This document shows, piece after piece, positions 6,379 to 10,430 of a stretch of 10,430 bases of DNA. The position numbers and the translations under genes are program-made. Numbering within the stretch: the first letter of the stretch is position 1; each line of letters opens with the position of its first letter. The notes beneath the pieces are model-generated. The model worked only from the letters and a program-made list of their open reading frames with translations, was not told the origin of the DNA and did no database searches. Source of the DNA: Bacteroidales bacterium (GTDB lineage Bacteria > Bacteroidota > Bacteroidia > Bacteroidales > VadinHA17); the NCBI GenBank assembly GCA_017882245.1, contig JADGPV010000081.1:1-10430 (forward strand), in the 5' to 3' direction.

Positions 6379-8195
6379 ATTCTTGCACCTATAATAGTCT
6401 ATTTTTCAGATTATTAATTATTATTTACCTGTGTCTCACAGCCTCTGAGATGCAGGTAACCGCACAGGAAACCCACCGGAACGATACAACAGCAACAGCA
6501 TTCTACGACTCTCTTAAGGTAAGAGCTGAAAAACGAAAATTCACCAGCCTTCTTTATGATATTATTATTGTCGCTCCACCCGCTGCAGGCAATGTAAGGG
6601 AGAAGATGAAGAGCACTGTACCATATGTTGAATTTGAAGGCAAGGTGATCAGGAAGATGGAAGTGATAAGACTTGATGCCTTCGGTTCCGACATCGATAA
6701 CCCTGCTGCCACTGACAGACCAAAAAGCGCAAGAATACTCAATAAGACTTATGTTAAGACCCTCCCATTCGTGCTTAACCGGTACCTCCTGTTCAAGGCA
6801 GGAGATTCAATATCGGCTCTTGAGATGGCTGATAATGAGAGACTCCTGAGAGATTTGCCATTTATTGAAGACGCCCGTATTATTATCGTGCCTGCCGACA
6901 GCAACACCGTGGATGTCGCTGTGATAGTCAGGGAAACATACCCGTATGGTTTTGACTTCAGGTTTGATGACGTTACAAAAGGCAGAGTAAGGCTTTTTGA
7001 CAAGAACTTCATAGGACTTGGACATGAACTTGCCCTGTCAGTCCCTTATAATTTTGAAGACTATAAATATCCGGGGATTGGAGTAAAATATGCCATAAGA
7101 AATATAGCACGCACATTCTCGGATATCGAGCTTGAATTTGCTGACGGTCTGGGCACGACGATAATGAGTGGGGTTTACAGCAGAGGATTTACCACATCGG
7201 AGACCAGATATGCATGGTCAGCATCAATAAAAGCTACCTATACTACTGAAGATCTTGACACCATGCCTGCCCCCGTTCCTCTTCGCTTTATATATCAGGA
7301 CTACTGGGCAGCAAGATCATTCATGCTGAACCGGGCAAATGTGACAAGGCTCATTGTGTCAGGAAGATACATTGATAATAACGTCTACCGCAGGCCGGAG
7401 ATAGAGGAAAATTCCTATTACCGCCTCCAGAGATACCAGCTGTTCACCGCCGATATTGCAGTTTCATCACAAAGATTCATAAACACTTCCTTAATATATA
7501 GTTATGGCCGGACAGAGGATATCCCTTACGGATATATGTTTGAAGTCCTGGGCGGAACAGAAAATAATGAGTTCAAGTACAGGACTTATGCAGGAATGAA
7601 GGCATCTTACGGGAATATATTTACCAGGCTCGGATATTTATACGGGGGATTCGGTTTCACTACCTTTTATAACCACGGGAAAACGGAACAGGGTATGGTC
7701 GAGGGCAGGATAAGGTACTTCACACCTATTATTCAGGCAGGCAGATCAAAGATCCGCACATTTATCAATCTTTATTATTTAAGAGGTTTGAACAGGTACA
7801 CGGACGAACACCTGTACCTTCGCAACAATGACCTGATAAGGGGTTTCAAAAATGATTCAATCAACGGAAACACAAGGATAGTTGCCACTTTTGAGCCTGT
7901 CCTTTTCACCCCCAGACAGATACTTGGCTTCCGGTTTGCCATTTTCGCCTTTGCTGATGCAGGGTTTATCAAAGGCGGGCTGAAAACCGACAGGTATAAT
8001 AATATATCAGCCTTTGGTGCCGGAATAAGAATAAGAAATGACAGGCTTGTTCTGAATACCCTCCAGATAAGATTCGCCTATTATCCTCACCTCCTGCCCT
8101 ATTCAGAGACGTCATGGTTCACGGTAGACGGGCTGGTGCGACTAAAGCCCCCGGGATTTGAACCGGGGCCTCCGGGCGTAACCCCTTACCAGTGA
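6375..8195 (+). CDS. POTRA/Omp85-like outer membrane beta-barrel protein
   Basis: It encodes 606 residues, from GTG 6375 overlapping the preceding stop. This start gives a signal peptide (hydrophobic core FFRLLIIIYLCLTA, ending near VTAQ, about residue 31); the next ATG would remove it. Residues about 78-185 look like a single POTRA-type domain: VIRKMEVIRLDAFG, then LFKAGDSISALEMADNERLL, LPFIEDARIIIVPA and VDVAVIVRETYPYG. Residues about 190-606 show long amphipathic strands, Gly turns and many aromatics, as in a BamA/TamA-type barrel (for example NTLQIRFAYYPHL near the end). Omp85 proteins insert or translocate proteins at the outer membrane; this short one-POTRA form is unlikely to be the main BamA, which has five POTRA domains. 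The C-terminus is odd: LKPPGFEPGPPGVTPYQ resembles a peptide read from the antisense of a tRNA T-arm. A terminator overlaps the stop. Confidence 0.85.
   Translation: MNSCTYNSLFFRLLIIIYLCLTASEMQVTAQETHRNDTTATAFYDSLKVRAEKRKFTSLLYDIIIVAPPAAGNVREKMKSTVPYVEFEGKVIRKMEVIRLDAFGSDIDNPAATDRPKSARILNKTYVKTLPFVLNRYLLFKAGDSISALEMADNERLLRDLPFIEDARIIIVPADSNTVDVAVIVRETYPYGFDFRFDDVTKGRVRLFDKNFIGLGHELALSVPYNFEDYKYPGIGVKYAIRNIARTFSDIELEFADGLGTTIMSGVYSRGFTTSETRYAWSASIKATYTTEDLDTMPAPVPLRFIYQDYWAARSFMLNRANVTRLIVSGRYIDNNVYRRPEIEENSYYRLQRYQLFTADIAVSSQRFINTSLIYSYGRTEDIPYGYMFEVLGGTENNEFKYRTYAGMKASYGNIFTRLGYLYGGFGFTTFYNHGKTEQGMVEGRIRYFTPIIQAGRSKIRTFINLYYLRGLNRYTDEHLYLRNNDLIRGFKNDSINGNTRIVATFEPVLFTPRQILGFRFAIFAFADAGFIKGGLKTDRYNNISAFGAGIRIRNDRLVLNTLQIRFAYYPHLLPYSETSWFTVDGLVRLKPPGFEPGPPGVTPYQ
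8149..8168. repeat. GC-rich inverted repeat with T-arm-like loop
   Basis: CCCCGG (8149-8154) pairs perfectly with CCGGGG (8163-8168) around an 8-nt loop. On the minus strand the loop reads TTCAAATC, similar to a tRNA T-loop. It lies inside the last codons of the Omp85-like gene. A tRNA was considered and not supported because no D-arm or anticodon arm of normal form could be drawn. Confidence 0.6.
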
Positions 8196-8220
8196 CATAT
8201 GTCTGCTAAGGGCTCTTTTT
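8183..8220 (+). terminator. Candidate Rho-independent terminator of the Omp85-like gene
   Basis: CCCTTA (8183-8188) pairs with TAAGGG (8207-8212), closing an 18-nt interior that contains the 10-bp palindrome GACATATGTC (8194-8203). CTC and five T residues follow (8216-8220). The stop codon of the upstream gene (8193-8195) lies inside the loop, so the terminator overlaps the coding end. The T-run is short, which lowers confidence. It separates the proS-side genes from tilS. Confidence 0.55.
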
Positions 8221-8254
8221 AGTACGGGAGAAAGCTAATCTGCTTCCTGATTTG

Positions 8255-8262
8255 TAACTTTG
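8255..8262 (+). promoter_or_regulatory. Bacteroidota -7 promoter element for tilS
   Basis: TAACTTTG is an exact match to the TAnnTTTG element of Bacteroidota housekeeping promoters. It sits after the upstream terminator and would start transcription near 8268-8270, leaving a leader of about ten bases before the ATG at 8278. I see no clear TTG element about 19 bp upstream, so only the -7 part is supported. The position rules against a TTG start at 8260. Confidence 0.5.
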
Positions 8263-8277
8263 CGCAAGGAAAAACGG

Positions 8278-9594
8278 ATGTACCAGAGATTCCTCGAATA
8301 TTCAAGACAGCATACGCTGTTCAATACTGGCAGCAGGGTGCTTGTTGCGGTCAGCGGAGGCATAGACTCTATGGTGATGGCTCACCTTTTCAGGGAAGCC
8401 GGCATAGACCTATCAATTGCGCATTGCAACTTCTCACTCAGGGGTGCCGAGTCTGATGGCGATGAAGAGTTCGTATGCGATTACGCAAAAAGAAATGAAA
8501 TTACATTCTATACAACCAGGTTCGATACTCTAGGATATGCATCCTCAAAGCGCATCTCAGTACAGATGGCCGCCCGTGAATTGCGCTACACCTGGTTTGA
8601 CAGTCTTATTGAAAAGGAAGGCTTTGACGCTGTGGCAGTGGCACATAACCTCAACGACAATATCGAGACCTTTTTCATTAACCTGCTGAGAGGTACCGGA
8701 ATCAACGGTCTTACAGGCATGAGCCCGCGGCACAATAACATCATCAGGCCACTGCTGTTCGCTACCAGAAACGAGATTGAAGCCTTCGCCAGGCAGAAGA
8801 AAATAAAATTCCGTGAGGACAGTTCCAATGCTGAAGTCAAATACACCCGTAACAGGATAAGACTCAGGGTTGTGCCAGAGATAAATAAAGTAAATTCCAA
8901 CTCCCTGGCTGCCATTACTGAAACCATGGAGCATCTGAGATCTACCTCAGGGATAGTTGACATTTATATCGAAAAACTTTACAGCGAACTTTTCAGGCCG
9001 GTGAGTAACGGCATCGAAGCTGATATTAAAGGCTTAAGTTCACTGACCCCGGCCTCACCTCATATTTATGAGCTTTTCAAAAGATTCGGTCTCTCCTCAA
9101 AACAGACAGAAGAATTGATCTCGCTGCTTGATTCATCACCGGGCAGATACATCTTAACCTCCACCCACCGTCTGCTTAGAGACAGGGACAGGATACTCAT
9201 TACAGAAAAAACCGAGGATAAGACACCCGCTCTGGTTTTTTCTTCGGTAGATGAGATGCGTTTATCAGGTCTTTTCGCTGACCTCCGTATCACTGTTCCT
9301 TTTGATGATCCGCTACCGGGAAGCCGGCTGACAGCATGTACCGATCTTGCCCTTATCGATTTCCCTGTAACGGTAAGGCACTGGGAACCGGGTGACAGAT
9401 TCGTGCCATTGGGTATGTCACAGTCTAAAAAAATCAGCGATTTTCTTATTGACCTGAAAATCCCTGTTACAGATAAAGAGAAAGTGCTTCTGCTTATCTC
9501 GGGTGACAGAATCATATGGGTCATGGGTCACCGGATCGATGACCGCTTCAAGGTAACTGACCGCACGGAACGTATCCTGATAATGACAATCTGA
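8278..9594 (+). CDS. tilS: tRNA(Ile)-lysidine synthase
   Basis: TilS uses ATP to attach lysine to C34 of tRNA-Ile(CAU), so the tRNA reads AUA and is charged with isoleucine; it is normally essential. The product is 438 residues from ATG 8278. A TTG in the same frame at 8260 would add six residues but lies inside the promoter element, so I reject it. The PP-loop ATP-binding motif SGGIDS is at 26-31 after VLVAV. AHCNFSLRGAESDGDEEFV and the AHNLNDNIETFFINLLRGTG segment are typical of the N-terminal catalytic domain. REDSSNAEVKYTRNRIR follows. The C-terminal domain with RHWEPGDRFVPLGM, KKISDFLIDLKIP and WVMGHRIDDRFKV completes the long TilS form. It appears intact, ends in TGA, and is convergent with aroC 34 bp away. 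Confidence 0.97.
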   Translation: MYQRFLEYSRQHTLFNTGSRVLVAVSGGIDSMVMAHLFREAGIDLSIAHCNFSLRGAESDGDEEFVCDYAKRNEITFYTTRFDTLGYASSKRISVQMAARELRYTWFDSLIEKEGFDAVAVAHNLNDNIETFFINLLRGTGINGLTGMSPRHNNIIRPLLFATRNEIEAFARQKKIKFREDSSNAEVKYTRNRIRLRVVPEINKVNSNSLAAITETMEHLRSTSGIVDIYIEKLYSELFRPVSNGIEADIKGLSSLTPASPHIYELFKRFGLSSKQTEELISLLDSSPGRYILTSTHRLLRDRDRILITEKTEDKTPALVFSSVDEMRLSGLFADLRITVPFDDPLPGSRLTACTDLALIDFPVTVRHWEPGDRFVPLGMSQSKKISDFLIDLKIPVTDKEKVLLLISGDRIIWVMGHRIDDRFKVTDRTERILIMTI

Positions 9595-9628
9595 TAATTA
9601 TCTTCCCTGCCCGGCTTTCAGATCTTTT

Positions 9629-10430
9629 CTATGATCTCTCCCTTGGTCCGTTAATAGCCCTGTCTATCAGCAGCAGGTCTGCAAGGCCAATTGCCACTGC
9701 AGATTCAAGGATAACAGGAATTCTTCTTGCTATGCAGGCGTCATGTCTGCCGGTGATCTCCAGCTCGGTCATCTCGCCCTTTTCCTTGTTGAAGGTCTTC
9801 TGAGGCACTCCCGTGCTTGCCGCGGGTTTTACTGATACTCTCATTATCAGGTCATTGCCATTGGTTATTCCTCCGTTGATTCCACCCGCGTTGTTAGTGG
9901 AAGTCCTGCCACGGGCATCCACGAATGGGTCATTGTTTAAGGAACCGTAGCTTCTTGATGAGGTAAATCCTGCTCCGAACTCGACACCGTTTACAGCCGG
10001 TATACCGAAGGCAATCTGTCCGAGAGCCGCCTCAACCGAGAGAAAAGACGGTTCGCCAAGTCCCTTGGGTACATTTCTTACCACACATTCAACGACACCT
10101 CCGACCGTATCATTTGTTTCTACCGCTTTAGCGATGGTCGGAGCAATATCCTTCTCGCCTCCTGCTTCAACCAGGGTAGCAGTGATTATTGCCGGTGAGA
10201 GTATCTTTCTTGCAAAGTAACCGGCAGTCACCATTCCCCATGTCAGGCGGCCGGAAAAATGTCCGCCACCGCGCATATCACTGAAACCCTTGTATTTAAA
10301 ACCTGCTGTAAAATCGGCGTGACCCGGTCTCGGGATGCTTGAGAACTGTTCGTAATCGCCCGGACGGGTATCATTGTTTTTAGTAAATATCACAATTGGC
10401 GATCCAATGGTAAAGTTGTTATATATACCG
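9629..10430 (-). CDS. aroC: Chorismate synthase, 5' end cut by the window
   Basis: The enzyme converts 5-enolpyruvylshikimate 3-phosphate to chorismate, the last step of the shikimate pathway, with reduced FMN as cofactor. The frame is open from the right edge of the window (266 residues visible). About 90 N-terminal residues, including the GESHG signature, lie outside, so a start at the GTG near 10393 would be false. Visible family signatures are TIGSPI, then SIPRPGHADFT, MRGGGHFSGRLTWGMVTAG (the form with HFSGRLT in place of RSSARET), GGINGGITNGNDLIMRVSVKP in the middle, and GRHDACIARRIPVILESA near the C-terminus. No frame disruption is visible. It ends in TAG (9631-9629), which shows that TAG works as an ordinary stop in this genome. 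The gene is convergent with tilS. Confidence 0.96.
   Translation of the reverse strand, partial: GIYNNFTIGSPIVIFTKNNDTRPGDYEQFSSIPRPGHADFTAGFKYKGFSDMRGGGHFSGRLTWGMVTAGYFARKILSPAIITATLVEAGGEKDIAPTIAKAVETNDTVGGVVECVVRNVPKGLGEPSFLSVEAALGQIAFGIPAVNGVEFGAGFTSSRSYGSLNNDPFVDARGRTSTNNAGGINGGITNGNDLIMRVSVKPAASTGVPQKTFNKEKGEMTELEITGRHDACIARRIPVILESAVAIGLADLLLIDRAINGPRERS

Noticed and set aside
8140..8225. A functional minus-strand tRNA gene
   Set aside because: The T-arm-like stem needs an 8-nt loop or a C-C mismatch, and no standard D-stem or 5-bp anticodon stem with a 7-nt loop fits. It is kept only as a tRNA-like observation.
9620..9637. AGATC/GATCT hairpin between tilS and aroC as a bidirectional terminator
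   Set aside because: The stem is only five base pairs with no adjacent T-run on either strand, and it includes the aroC stop codon.

Overview
The window looks like a chromosomal segment of a Bacteroidota (probably Bacteroidales) genome. The reasons are a eukaryote/archaea-type prolyl-tRNA synthetase, an OmpP1/FadL-type outer membrane protein and a POTRA/Omp85-like protein of the kinds common in that phylum, A-rich leaders with weak Shine-Dalgarno signals, and an exact match to the Bacteroidota -7 element (TAnnTTTG) before tilS. This is a judgement from sequence features, not from a database search. No mobile element, CRISPR array, rRNA or convincing tRNA was seen.

Layout. Positions 1-3994 carry a minus-strand cluster of cell-envelope genes. 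In transcription order these are: a secreted Trp/Tyr-rich protein with a long charged disordered tail (3994-2912); a lipoprotein with a Tyr/Gly-rich core (2835-2215), followed in the same frame, after one TAG codon, by 261 further open codons of Ser/Thr/Arg/Gln-rich tail (2214-1429); and an OmpP1/FadL-like beta-barrel protein (1351 to beyond position 1). A 94-bp divergent intergenic region separates this cluster from a plus-strand run: proS (4089-5564), an unrecognised 237-residue cytosolic protein (5665-6378), and a POTRA plus beta-barrel protein (6375-8195) whose GTG start overlaps the preceding stop. A hairpin plus T-run terminator lies over the 3' end of the last gene. tilS (8278-9594) then has its own promoter element. 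Convergent to it on the minus strand is aroC (from beyond 10430 to 9629), which lacks its N-terminal part here.

Function. proS, tilS and aroC are housekeeping genes (tRNA charging, tRNA-Ile2 anticodon modification, chorismate synthesis). The more unusual content is the envelope cluster. Two adjacent exported proteins share a VNNYY...RI..F...(F/Y)YSP core module and the same architecture: export signal, aromatic-rich core, disordered polar tail. One of the two appears cut by a single amber codon. Their function is unknown.
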